DNA of 45,490 nucleotides from a virus: IMG/VR virus record IMGVR_UViG_3300035182_000788, positions 1 through 45,490 of that record. One strand, given 5' to 3'. Below are positions 7,576 through 15,786 of the stretch, in pieces (positions within the stretch are counted from its first letter, which is position 1; every line of letters begins with the position of its first letter). The notes under the pieces are model-generated. The model did not search any database. It was not told the DNA's origin and was given only the letters and a program-made list of their open reading frames with translations. Made by a program: the position numbers and the translations under genes.

Positions 7576-7991
7576 CGGAAGAGTGGCGCTCTGTGGTTGG
7601 TTTCGAGGGGCTTTATGAAGTCTCGGATCTCGGCAACGTGCGCAGTCTTTCACAATTGCGCTGGAACGGTTACGGCTACTATATGACACAGCCACAGTTT
7701 CTGCGTCCAGGTATTGCAAGCCACGGCTACCCGACCGTCACGTTGGGGAGAGGCAATACCCGAACGGTGCATTCCTTGGTTTATGATGCTTTTCATGGAA
7801 AATTACCAATCGGGTGCGAAATCCGTCACCGTGATGGAAATCGGAAAAACCCCAAGAAAACGAATTTGACGTGCGGAACACGTTTGCAGAATATCGAAGA
7901 TGCTTTCCGTCACGGGACGCGAATTCGGTCCTTGAAACCACGCGGCAAATCTATGCCTGCGCCAGAATATGAAAGGAGGCCTTCGACATGA
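7572..7991 (+). CDS. NUMOD4/HNH homing endonuclease, 139 aa
   Basis: The N-terminus matches the NUMOD4 motif (EEWRSVVGFEGLYEVSDLGN VRS, residues 3-25). An HNH core follows (VHSLVYDAFHGKLP, then EIRHRDGNRKNPKKTNL, ~56-96). Such free-standing endonucleases nick or cut near their own insertion site and spread between phages. It sits directly before the DNA polymerase, and its stop overlaps an ATG at 7988 that is in frame with the missing polymerase N-terminus. It could be a recent insertion connected with the polymerase frameshift. Confidence 0.85.
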   Translation: MTEEWRSVVGFEGLYEVSDLGNVRSLSQLRWNGYGYYMTQPQFLRPGIASHGYPTVTLGRGNTRTVHSLVYDAFHGKLPIGCEIRHRDGNRKNPKKTNLTCGTRLQNIEDAFRHGTRIRSLKPRGKSMPAPEYERRPST

Positions 7992-9986
7992 AATATGTTG
8001 AAGTGGACTTTCGAAACAGCTTCTAGGGCCAACCTGCAGAAGATTGGCGCGTGGAAATACGCGGGAGATCTCTCGACGTTTATCACGCATCTGTCGATCC
8101 AGGTTTTTATTGATCGCAAGTCGCAGGCGCCGGCCCGCTGCATGTACGAAGGTGATATTCACCGTATCGACCAGGAACTGTTGGCGCTCGCCAAGGATCC
8201 CGCGGTAATGTTCATCGCGCACAACGCTGGCTTTGAGCAAGCAATGTGGCACTTCCACATGGTTCCAGCCGGCTACCCGCCGCTGCCACCCGAGCGCTGG
8301 CACGATTCGATGGCCGTTTGCGCCATGAAGGGTCTGCCGCTCGGGCTCGATGCCGTGATTACCGCGCTCGAACTGCCTGTCAAAAAAGACATGGAAGGCC
8401 ACGCGCTGATGCTCAAAATGTGCCAGCCCGATCGAGACGGTGGCTGGTCGCAGCACACACCTGAAAACCTGCATCGAGAGGCAATCTACTGCAACCGGGA
8501 CGTCGAGAGCCAAGTCGCCCTGTTTCACGCTACGGGCGGGCTCGGGACGTCCGAGCGCGAGATCTGGATCCTTGACCAGAAGATCCAGCAGCGCGGTCTG
8601 CTGATCGACACGGAATTTGTCCACGCCTGCATTGACGTGCTGGACCAGGTTCGCATTCCGATGACGCAGCGCTTCCGCGAACTGACGGGGCTCAATCCAA
8701 CACAGCGCGAGAAGGTGCTGAATTGGGTGAATGACCAAGGCGTCGCGCTGGGTGACATGAAAAAAGCAACGCTCAATGCGATGCTCGATCCAGACGACGA
8801 ATTCGGGATCGACGCGCTCGACGAACCGCTGCCTTGGCACGTTTACGAAGTGCTGGATCTGCGGCGCAAGCTTGCGTCGTCGAGCGTGGCGAAGCTGGAA
8901 CGCATGCTTATGTGTGCCGGCATTGACGGTCGCGTGCGCTACACGACGCAGTACCACGGCGCCCGCACAGGTCGAGACGCCGGCCGGCTTATCCAAATCC
9001 AGAACTATCCCCGGGGCGAGATCTCCGATCGGCAAGGGTTGACGGCCGAGATCCTGGCCGATGCGATTATGACGCGCAACGTTGCCTATATCCGCGAACT
9101 TTGGGGTGAGGATATTTTCTCGGCCGTCATTTCGTCGCTGCGGTCCTGCATTGTCGCGAGCAAGGGCAAAATCCTTTGCTCGGGTGACTTCGCAGCCGTG
9201 GAAGCGCGCAACCTGCTGTCGATGGCTGGGCAGCATGATCGCGTCGAACAGATGCACCACGGGCTCGACGTCTATTCCGAAGTCGCCAGCCTGATCTACA
9301 AACGGCCGATCAACCGCAAGGTCCAGGTTAAGGAAGGGCAAATCGGAAAGAACACGTTTCTCGGCTCGGGCTACGGGCTCGGGGCGCTTGGCTTTCAGGC
9401 GCGTTTTGCCCCGAAGGAATCGATCGAACTGGCCCAATTGGCAATCGACACTTACCGCAAGGAAGTGGCGCCGATGGTCCCGAAATTCTGGTACGGGCTG
9501 TTTCAGGCAAGTTGCGACGCGGTGTGGTGCAACCTGTCGAAAACCTATTCCTACGAAGGGATCGAATTCCGCAAGGAAGGGGATTTCCTCTCGATGCGTC
9601 TGCCGTCGGGCCGGAAGATCTGGTACCATCGGCCGCGGCAAGCCGTCACCTACACGCCAGCAGGTGACGAACGCCCGTCGTGGACCTTTATGTCCTATCA
9701 GGGCAAAAAGTTTCGGCGTCATCTGGCGTGGCACGGACAGATGACGGCTGACTGCATTCAGGGATCCGCACGAGATCTGATGACCAGCGCAGCGAACCGG
9801 GCCGAAAAGGCCGGGCTGTTTACGATCTTCAAGGTCCACGACGAACTTGTTTTCGAGGAAGATGAAAATCGACCTGACCTGAAAGAAATGGTCACTCAAA
9901 TCATGGAAGATAACGACCAATGGGCACGGGAACGCAAATTCCGGGTAAAAGCCAACGTCGAAACAATGTACCGATACAAAAAATAG
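7988..9986 (+). CDS. Family A DNA polymerase with 3'-5' exonuclease, +1 frameshift near its start
   Basis: The polymerase motifs are A (GDFAAVEARNLLSMAG), B (KNTFLGSGYGLGALGF) and C (KVHDELVFEE). The exonuclease motifs are Exo II (AHNAGFEQAMW) and Exo III (YCNRDVES). The long frame first meets ATG at 7995 and reads WTFETAS, which lacks the catalytic Asp of Exo I. The ATG at 7988, coupled to the HNH stop, reads MKYVEVDF and stops at 8024. Joining the two at TTT_CGA (8009-8014) gives VEVDFETAS, a perfect Exo I motif, and a 665-residue protein. The shift may be programmed, a natural mutation or a single-base sequencing error. The polymerase identity is firm; the exact N-terminus is not. Confidence 0.9.
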
Positions 9987-10483
9987 GGCGTCGCCGGTTT
10001 CATCCGATCAAGGGCAAGACTGCGCTCGAACGCTTTGCCGAGAAGTGCGCGTTCGATCCAGTGACAGGCTGCGTCATGTGGATAGGCGGGCAGACGTCGG
10101 GACACGGACACAATGAGCCCTACGGCCGATTTTGGGATGGGGAACGCATGGTCCTGGCGCACCGCTGGTCGGCGCAGCACGTCCACGGCTTTACGATCGA
10201 GGATTTGCAGGTCGACCATTGCTGCCCGGCCGGCCCGTCGACGCTGTGCGTGCAGCACGTCAAGCCCGAGACGGCCGACGTGAACCGTGCGCTGCAAGCG
10301 GAGCGTGCCGGGCTCGGCCGAGCCTACCAATCATTGCAGACGCGGCAATATTGGCTGTATGTCTGGAGGGGGATCGAGGAAGCGCCTGTGAAGATTGTTC
10401 GCGATGAAGTCGGCGTTCCTTGGTTCGAGCCGCCGTCTTGGCTGCGGCCTTTCATGCCAAGATCGAGGGAGATCGAGTTTTGA
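9920..10483 (+). CDS. HNH endonuclease, 187 aa
   Basis: A zinc-type HNH (HNH_3-like) core is visible: the first histidine in AHRWSAQHVHG, then VDHCCPAGPSTLCVQHVKPE, where Cys pairs and VDH/QH form the metal site (residues ~75-115). The first ATG, 9920, lies inside the last 67 bases of the polymerase gene with GGAAG upstream; no closer ordinary start codon exists in frame, so the exact start is uncertain. The stop overlaps the TTG start of the resolvase. It is the second HNH gene flanking the polymerase. Confidence 0.75.
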   Translation: MGTGTQIPGKSQRRNNVPIQKIGRRRFHPIKGKTALERFAEKCAFDPVTGCVMWIGGQTSGHGHNEPYGRFWDGERMVLAHRWSAQHVHGFTIEDLQVDHCCPAGPSTLCVQHVKPETADVNRALQAERAGLGRAYQSLQTRQYWLYVWRGIEEAPVKIVRDEVGVPWFEPPSWLRPFMPRSREIEF

Positions 10484-10947
10484 TTATCGCCGGCATAGAT
10501 CCAGGCAAAAGCGGGGCGCTCGCGATTGATTACCTTGACGCCGTTCAATTCTTCGACGTGCCGACGGGCAAGGTCAACGGCAAAGACAAGCCGCTGTGGA
10601 CCGAATGGGGAGCATCGTGGGGATCCGCGCTGGAATTTGCTGCGCCGGATCTGATCGTGATCGAAAACATCGGCGCGATGCCCAAGCAAGGCGTCACGTC
10701 GATGTTCAATTTCGGCCGCGTCCTGGGGTTCATCCACGCTATCGCGGTGGCTTCCGGCGCCAGGATCGAGTTCGTTACGCCGGCCGTCTGGAAGCCGAAG
10801 ATGGGCCTTGCGAACAGCGGCAAGGATGCCAGTCGCGAGCGCTTCCGAACGCTGTGGCCCAAGCACGCGGACCAGGTTGCGCGGGTGAAAGATGACGGCC
10901 GGGCGGAAGCCGCCTTGCTTGCTCATTATGGAAGGAAATTTTTATGA
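10480..10947 (+). CDS. RuvC-like Holliday junction resolvase, 155 aa
   Basis: The RNase H fold acidic residues are seen in IAGIDPGKSGALAID (first Asp), LIVIENIG (Glu) and the C-terminal DDGRAEAALLA (Asp/Glu). It would cleave four-way junctions during recombination or trim concatemers before packaging. The start is TTG at 10480, overlapping the HNH stop (TTGA) with GGGAG upstream; the frame is open further up but would overlap the HNH gene. Its stop overlaps the ATG of the next gene. Confidence 0.85.
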   Translation: MIIAGIDPGKSGALAIDYLDAVQFFDVPTGKVNGKDKPLWTEWGASWGSALEFAAPDLIVIENIGAMPKQGVTSMFNFGRVLGFIHAIAVASGARIEFVTPAVWKPKMGLANSGKDASRERFRTLWPKHADQVARVKDDGRAEAALLAHYGRKFL

Positions 10948-11738
10948 TCTGGTGGATCATCATTGCGGCCGGCACCTGCATCCTTGTGTTGCTCGGGATC
11001 TGCGGAACCTGTTTCGATTGGGGCTGGCAGCGCGGCTATCGAGCCGGGGTCGAGCGCCGCGAGCAAATCGACCGGCATCCCGGCTTGACCAGCTATCCCG
11101 CCATCGCTCTGCGCGAGTGGAGCCCGCCCGCGAACTGCTGTCACGGGATCCCGGTCGACGTCAACTGCACCGCTTGCGCTGCCTTGACCGCCGGGCTCTG
11201 ATCGCGAGCCTTCCAGCATCACGGGATATTCCCGGTTCCACCAATCCTGCCAGCCCTGCGCTATGGTGTGGGCAACTGCGCAGGCGTCGACGTCTGCGGC
11301 AGAAAGGAAAGCGCCGGCAGGGGTTTCAACAGGTCGGCCGGGGGTGTCGGCGGCTTGGGGCAGATTCGAGCCTTTGCCACCGTTGTAATGGGCTTGGGCG
11401 TAGTCGCGCACGATGCGAGAAGCATCAGCGTGAGCCCGAGCAAGAGCGCCTTGCAGGTCATGGTCTTGTTCCTTCGTAATTTCGTCCTGTTTCACCTGGA
11501 CGTTCAGCGCGTGCTGTCGATCGCGGACCAGGGCCATGACGGCACCGGCCTTCCAGATTTCAATGTCGGCCAAGTGAACCCGCTTTTCGGTGGCGAGATC
11601 CTTCGTGCGCAGCGACAGCGTATGTCGGGTGATCCCAAGGCCAACGCCTGCAACCAAGTTTGTCAGCAGCAGCACGCCCAAGAGCGGAACCGCAATTTTC
11701 CCCGTCAGCCGTTCGGCCAGCCACGCAATGATCGGCAT
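10926..11738 (-). CDS. Rz-like inner membrane spanin, 270 aa
   Basis: An N-terminal membrane anchor (KIAVPLLGVLLLTNLVAGVG) is followed by a helical, coiled-coil-prone periplasmic part (for example KDLATEKRVHLADIEIWKAG). It lies directly downstream of endolysin and encloses the Rz1 frame, the classic Rz/Rz1 layout. Typical Rz proteins have about 150 residues. Here the final ~95 residues are low-complexity and Gly/Pro-rich and lie antisense to the plus-strand gene at 10944-11201. The useful spanin region probably ends around WWNREYPV. With Rz1 it would fuse inner and outer membranes at the last lysis step. Confidence 0.75.
   Translation of the reverse strand: MPIIAWLAERLTGKIAVPLLGVLLLTNLVAGVGLGITRHTLSLRTKDLATEKRVHLADIEIWKAGAVMALVRDRQHALNVQVKQDEITKEQDHDLQGALARAHADASRIVRDYAQAHYNGGKGSNLPQAADTPGRPVETPAGAFLSAADVDACAVAHTIAQGWQDWWNREYPVMLEGSRSEPGGQGSASGAVDVDRDPVTAVRGRAPLAQSDGGIAGQAGMPVDLLAALDPGSIAALPAPIETGSADPEQHKDAGAGRNDDPPDHKNFLP
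10944..11201 (+). CDS. Small membrane protein, 85 aa
   Basis: The ATG overlaps the resolvase stop (ATGA). The N-terminus is one clear transmembrane helix (WWIIIAAGTCILVLLGICGT), followed by a cysteine-containing tail (CCHGIPVDVNCTACAAL) with GYRAGVERREQ just after the membrane. The tail might bind metal. The whole gene lies antisense to the 3' part of the spanin gene on the other strand. The coupled start argues that it is real. Function unknown. Confidence 0.6.
   Translation: MIWWIIIAAGTCILVLLGICGTCFDWGWQRGYRAGVERREQIDRHPGLTSYPAIALREWSPPANCCHGIPVDVNCTACAALTAGL
11261..11461 (-). CDS. Rz1-like outer membrane spanin lipoprotein, 66 aa
   Basis: It is fully nested in another frame of the Rz gene. 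A signal peptide ends in a lipobox (LLGLTLMLLASC), so Cys18 would be lipidated and sent to the outer membrane. The mature part is proline-rich (CPKPPTPPADLLKPLPAL), as in other Rz1 proteins. It pairs with the inner spanin to bridge the periplasm. Confidence 0.8.
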   Translation of the reverse strand: MTCKALLLGLTLMLLASCATTPKPITTVAKARICPKPPTPPADLLKPLPALSFLPQTSTPAQLPTP

Positions 11739-11739
11739 T

Positions 11740-12300
11740 TCAAATCTCCGTCAGACAGAGCGCCATTTCGCGCTGGCGGCGCGTCAGCAGTCCGCGCAGT
11801 TGGTTCAGATACCGACCGTTCGGCAGCTTGCGCACTTGCAAGGCACCCGCGATCGGTCGGCTGGAAGTCGTCCAGCTATACAGCAGAAAAGCGTTGCACC
11901 CGGCTTTGATGTTTCCGGCGTTGAAATTCCGTGCGATCGACGACTGGCAGTAATTTCCCGGCCCGATATTGAATGTGAGCCGAGTTGCCGCCGCCAGTTG
12001 GTTCACCTTGTCGCCCAGAACCGGAGTGCATTTTTCAACAATCCTTTCGAATTTGCCGACGTCATCTGACAGCAGCGCGTTGCATTGTGCGGGAGTGTGG
12101 AAGGTGCCGACCTTTTCGGAACGGTCGACGTGGCCGTAGCAATTCGTCGGGATCTTGGCGACGTCGAGATAGGTCACAGCGCTATAGCCTTCGTCGGGTT
12201 TGATCCCCTGCGTCGCCAGCGCGATTGCCGCGAGCGCTGTGGCTGTCAGACCGCCCGCGATTGCGGCCCCCCTGGCTTTCGGTGGATTATTGCTCGGCAT
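11740..12300 (-). CDS. GH24 endolysin (phage lysozyme) with N-terminal signal anchor, 186 aa
   Basis: The T4-lysozyme-type catalytic triad is spaced exactly as E-8-D-5-T (DEGYSAVTYLDVAKIPT, residues ~38-54), followed by CYGH. The N-terminus has an Ala-rich hydrophobic helix (AAIAGGLTATALAAIALA), suggesting a SAR-type anchor that is released on membrane depolarisation. ATG 12300 is chosen because GAGGAA lies 8 bases upstream; a GTG 15 bases earlier is possible. It overlaps the holin end by 14 bases. It degrades peptidoglycan. Confidence 0.85.
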   Translation of the reverse strand: MPSNNPPKARGAAIAGGLTATALAAIALATQGIKPDEGYSAVTYLDVAKIPTNCYGHVDRSEKVGTFHTPAQCNALLSDDVGKFERIVEKCTPVLGDKVNQLAAATRLTFNIGPGNYCQSSIARNFNAGNIKAGCNAFLLYSWTTSSRPIAGALQVRKLPNGRYLNQLRGLLTRRQREMALCLTEI

Positions 12301-12601
12301 CGGTCGGTTCCTCACCGTGTTGCGCCGGCTGCGGGATCCCGAGCCGCGTCAAGTGCGCCTGATCCCAAAAGCGGGCGATGAACAGCACGGCCAGCAGCAG
12401 CGGCCCAACCCAAACGGGAAGGCTGTCTTTGAGCCACGGCGGGAAGCTGTTGATCGCGCTCTGCAACGCCCCAGGAACGGCTGTCAGGTACGACATAAGG
12501 CCGGCTGCGATGACGCCGAGCCGCATGGACCACAGCTTCCACCAGACGCGCCAAGCCGGCACCAACTTTTTGTCGAGCCAATCACGAAATCGAATGAACA
12601 T
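12287..12601 (-). CDS. Putative holin, 104 aa
   Basis: It lies immediately upstream of endolysin. Hydrophobic segments are WSMRLGVIAAGLMSYLTAVP and VWVGPLLLAVLFIARFW, giving two probable membrane helices with charged N- and C-termini. The size, topology and position fit a holin that opens the inner membrane and sets lysis timing. There is no sequence match strong enough to name a class. AGGGG precedes the ATG. Confidence 0.7.
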   Translation of the reverse strand: MFIRFRDWLDKKLVPAWRVWWKLWSMRLGVIAAGLMSYLTAVPGALQSAINSFPPWLKDSLPVWVGPLLLAVLFIARFWDQAHLTRLGIPQPAQHGEEPTDAEQ

Positions 12602-12610
12602 AGTTTTCCC

Positions 12611-12919
12611 CTACAAGTGGACCCTACCTGTCAGAACGGTCCACACAAATGTTGCCCCGCCAACCATCCAGCCGATAGCCGGAGATTTGACGATAGCTTG
12701 AACAATTCCCGTTGCGCCATCGCGTCGATTTCGCTCGGTTTCAAGCGCAGTCACGCGAATTTTCAGTTCTGCCATATCTGCGGCGAGAGTGCTTAGGCCG
12801 ATGACTTCACGGGAAAGCCTGTCAAATTTTTCACTCATTGCATTCATTGAATGTACGACTTCACGCAATTGTCCGCGCATTTCACCCAATACCATATCTT
12901 GATTGCTTGCCTCGGTCAC
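12611..12919 (-). CDS. Small coiled-coil membrane protein, 102 aa
   Basis: The GTG start at 12919 overlaps the stop of the 956-residue gene (GTGA). The N-terminal two thirds are helical (VLGEMRGQLREVVHSMNAM, then LAADMAELKIRVTALETE), a likely coiled coil. A C-terminal membrane segment follows (PAIGWMVGGATFVWTVLTG). Position just before the holin suggests a lysis-cassette accessory protein or second holin; this is inference. Confidence 0.65.
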   Translation of the reverse strand: MTEASNQDMVLGEMRGQLREVVHSMNAMSEKFDRLSREVIGLSTLAADMAELKIRVTALETERNRRDGATGIVQAIVKSPAIGWMVGGATFVWTVLTGRVHL

Positions 12920-15786
12920 GGTTCGATTCCTTGAATGTATTTCGTCGTTTCGTCTGGCAAATGAACCTTCCAATCGTTCGGGTGTTCCGCAATTGTGCGA
13001 TCGAGCGCGTCGGGGTGCCAATTGTAGGCGGCTGCAGCCTTCACGCGATCCCCATTATAGTGCGTCAACAATTGGTCAAGCACATGCACGCCGACCAGCT
13101 TATTGTAAGCCGGATCCCAACGAAGCGCATGTTCATCATAAGGAATACCACGCTGGCTTGTAATACCACGCGCAGTGCCCGGCATGACTTGCATAAGGCC
13201 AGTTGCACCAGCCTTTGAGATCTTCGGCGTACCATCAGGGTTCAGGTGGCTGTGCTTACTTTCCTTGCCTTCCAGAATATTTGCAAGCCCGAGCAACTTG
13301 GGATCGCCCTTGCTGTAAATGTCCTGCAATTGGGCCATGTACGGGCTCTTGGTCGGATCGACGCCGGTCGGCTGATCTCCCGACGGCTGGGGCGCTTCGG
13401 CTGCGGCTGCGGGATCCGTCACGTTCCCGTACTGCGGAGCCTGCCCGCCGGCATTGTCATCGATCGTGCCAACAATCTGTTCCCCGGCCGGCGCCGGCAC
13501 AGGATCATCCCCGAAGGTCGCGCCGTGGCCCGTGTCATCCCGAGCCGTTGCTGCTGCACCGATTCCACCGCCGAGCGCAAACGACTGCTGCAACGCCGAC
13601 AGCGCCTTCTGCCCTTCCGAGCCGGCGTTGTTCAGGAATTTCAGCCCGGCGTCGATCTTGGCCGGGTTCTGTGAAAATAGCCCGTCGACAATCTGCGTCG
13701 CCTGCGCCTGTGGCAGCTTCGTGAATGAACGCAGGATATTGTTGACGGCGTGCGACTTCGCACCGACGGAAAAGCTTTCCAGCCGGATCAAGTTCGCCGC
13801 CAGCGACGGGAGATCTGCGCTCGGGCCAGGTTGCTCGGCATCGAGCGCGGCAAGGTTCCGGGCGCTGTTCGTCTGCGCCGCGGCTGCGTCACCGATCTGC
13901 GTGCCGGCGTTGGCTGCAACCGTGCCGTCGGGCTGCGCCACGGGCCCAATGTTGCGATCGATGGCTTCCTGCGTCGTCGGGTTCGTCGCAATGTCGTCAG
14001 CAGCGCCCAGCGACGCCCCGGGGCGGGTGTTCAACTGCTGGTCGAGCGCCGATGCCTGTCCGAGCGTGCGGCCGGCCTGTCCGCCAGGCGTATCGAACTG
14101 GTTGCGCACCATCTGGAAATCGCCGGTCGGGTTGACGTTTTCACGCAAATCGGAAGCCAAGCCGGCCTTCCAGCCTTCGGCCTTGTTTTTGTAGTGGATA
14201 TTGTTTGCCGTCATCCGGGCGTGCGCTTCTGCAGCGTCGGCCGGAAGCTGATCTTCCAGGTGCTGCGCGGCCCGAGACGCTGCGCTCGCCTGATTGAAGT
14301 CGTTCGACGTGTTGGCAACGCGGCGCAGCTTGGAAATCATCCCGGTTGTGTCGCTGACCGTCAACGGATCCGGCGACGCTGCACGCGTCCCTGCGGCCGA
14401 GCGGATAACGCGCGTCATTTCGGAATCGAGATCCACCATTTTCACCGAGCCGTCCGCCTGCAACTGTGGCTCTTGCGGGGTGATTTCCGACAGCGTGGCG
14501 ACGGGCTTGGGATCGTGCGGCGCCATGATATTCGAATTGATCGTCTTGCGTGCTTCGTCGAGCGCGGCAGGATCCCGGCCGGCGCGATTGGCAAGTTCCA
14601 TGTCGGCCGGTGTGGACGTCGTTTCGCCGCGCGACGCAGCAATGTCGTTGCCCATCTTGTCGATAATTTCTTGCCGTGCCGGGTGAATGACTTTCTTGGC
14701 CTTGTCCGAGATCTCGGGCCCGATGTTGGCACCGCGTTGCTTGATAAGCGCCGCAGCCCGTTCCTTGGTTTCCCCAGGGACGATGCCGAGCATTTTCTGG
14801 ACCGACTGCCGATCGGACAGCGGCAGGATCTCGAACAGCGTCGGATCGGCGCCCGTGCGGGCTCTCCACGCTGCTGCGCGGGCCATAAGATCTTCGGCCG
14901 ACGTCTTGACGTAGCGACGCATGATCCCGGTCGCGCTCGAAAGGCCAAAGGCGTCAACCACGGGCCGAGCCAAGACAGCCGCCATCTTGACGCCCGTGCT
15001 GATGACCGGAGCCGCCACAGCGCCCACGGCGGCACCTTCGGCTGCGTTGGTTGGTACGTCCTTCCACGACGTCGAATTGGCTGCGCTGTTCGTCGCGCCC
15101 CCAGCCGCGCCGGCTGCGGTCATTTTGCTGAAATTCGATGTTGCGACCTTGACTGCCTTGGGCGCGACACGCTGCAATGCGTTCGTGACGGGCGCGACCT
15201 TCGGTGCGATTTTTCCGACTGCACCCATTGCAAGCCGGCCTTCACCCATGCCGGTCCCGAGCGCGCCTGCGATCTCCCCGACGTAGTGCCCGACAGCAGC
15301 GCCGGTCGACGGACCATGCACGTCCTGCTGCATAGCATTCTCGCGCGCTGCCTTGATCGCTTTCACGCGATCGGCGTAGGACAGATTGCTTTTGTTCAGC
15401 CCGACCAACGTGCCGAATTCGTTCGACGCAGCCGCAAGGTGATCGATTCCGGGAATTTCATCCTGGATGCCACGGAATGTCGCTCCGTCTGCGCCAGAAC
15501 TTTTGCTTGCTTGAACGGCTGAAGCAATTGCGCCAGCGCCGGGGATCATTTGCAACGCAAGGTTTCCCGCACGCTGAAACCAATTCCCAGGCTTCGTTTC
15601 GACCGTCGGTGCATTCGGCTTGGGCGCAGCAGGGCGTGCGGACAGGACCGGCCGCGGCTGGGGTGTATCGGCCAAATGAGGGTTCTGCGCAATGATCGCA
15701 GCCCGCACCTGATCGTCCGTAGCGCCGGCTGGACCGTCGATAACGTAGGTTTTGCCGTCGGGCGCTTGCATCCGGTACTTGGGCAT
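12916..15786 (-). CDS. Ejection/internal virion protein with lytic transglycosylase domain (P22 gp16 position), 956 aa
   Basis: The N-terminus has the common phage segment PDGKTYVIDGPAGATDDQVR. The middle is long, helical and Ala-rich with no clear domain. The C-terminal ~140 residues are a soluble lytic transglycosylase (SLT) domain with catalytic Glu in LEGKESKHSHLNPDG and the signature GATGLMQVMPGTARGI, then AAAAYNWHP. It is last of four P22-like ejection genes, where P22 has gp16. It probably enters the cell envelope with the DNA and locally cuts peptidoglycan. The start overlaps the upstream stop (TAATG). Confidence 0.85.
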   Translation of the reverse strand: MPKYRMQAPDGKTYVIDGPAGATDDQVRAAIIAQNPHLADTPQPRPVLSARPAAPKPNAPTVETKPGNWFQRAGNLALQMIPGAGAIASAVQASKSSGADGATFRGIQDEIPGIDHLAAASNEFGTLVGLNKSNLSYADRVKAIKAARENAMQQDVHGPSTGAAVGHYVGEIAGALGTGMGEGRLAMGAVGKIAPKVAPVTNALQRVAPKAVKVATSNFSKMTAAGAAGGATNSAANSTSWKDVPTNAAEGAAVGAVAAPVISTGVKMAAVLARPVVDAFGLSSATGIMRRYVKTSAEDLMARAAAWRARTGADPTLFEILPLSDRQSVQKMLGIVPGETKERAAALIKQRGANIGPEISDKAKKVIHPARQEIIDKMGNDIAASRGETTSTPADMELANRAGRDPAALDEARKTINSNIMAPHDPKPVATLSEITPQEPQLQADGSVKMVDLDSEMTRVIRSAAGTRAASPDPLTVSDTTGMISKLRRVANTSNDFNQASAASRAAQHLEDQLPADAAEAHARMTANNIHYKNKAEGWKAGLASDLRENVNPTGDFQMVRNQFDTPGGQAGRTLGQASALDQQLNTRPGASLGAADDIATNPTTQEAIDRNIGPVAQPDGTVAANAGTQIGDAAAAQTNSARNLAALDAEQPGPSADLPSLAANLIRLESFSVGAKSHAVNNILRSFTKLPQAQATQIVDGLFSQNPAKIDAGLKFLNNAGSEGQKALSALQQSFALGGGIGAAATARDDTGHGATFGDDPVPAPAGEQIVGTIDDNAGGQAPQYGNVTDPAAAAEAPQPSGDQPTGVDPTKSPYMAQLQDIYSKGDPKLLGLANILEGKESKHSHLNPDGTPKISKAGATGLMQVMPGTARGITSQRGIPYDEHALRWDPAYNKLVGVHVLDQLLTHYNGDRVKAAAAYNWHPDALDRTIAEHPNDWKVHLPDETTKYIQGIEP

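Noticed and set aside
7803-9920. A 705-codon open frame on the minus strand opposite the DNA polymerase
   Set aside because: It is antisense to clear polymerase motifs, has a composition typical of a GC-rich shadow frame and no ribosome binding site or family features.
10944-11201. Dismissing the plus-strand membrane gene as a shadow of the spanin gene
   Set aside because: The ATGA coupling to the resolvase and a clear membrane helix argue for keeping it; instead the spanin's C-terminal extension is the doubtful part.
13750-15522. A 590-codon plus-strand frame opposite the gp16-like gene
   Set aside because: It is antisense to a recognised virion gene, Arg-rich, and without a start signal.
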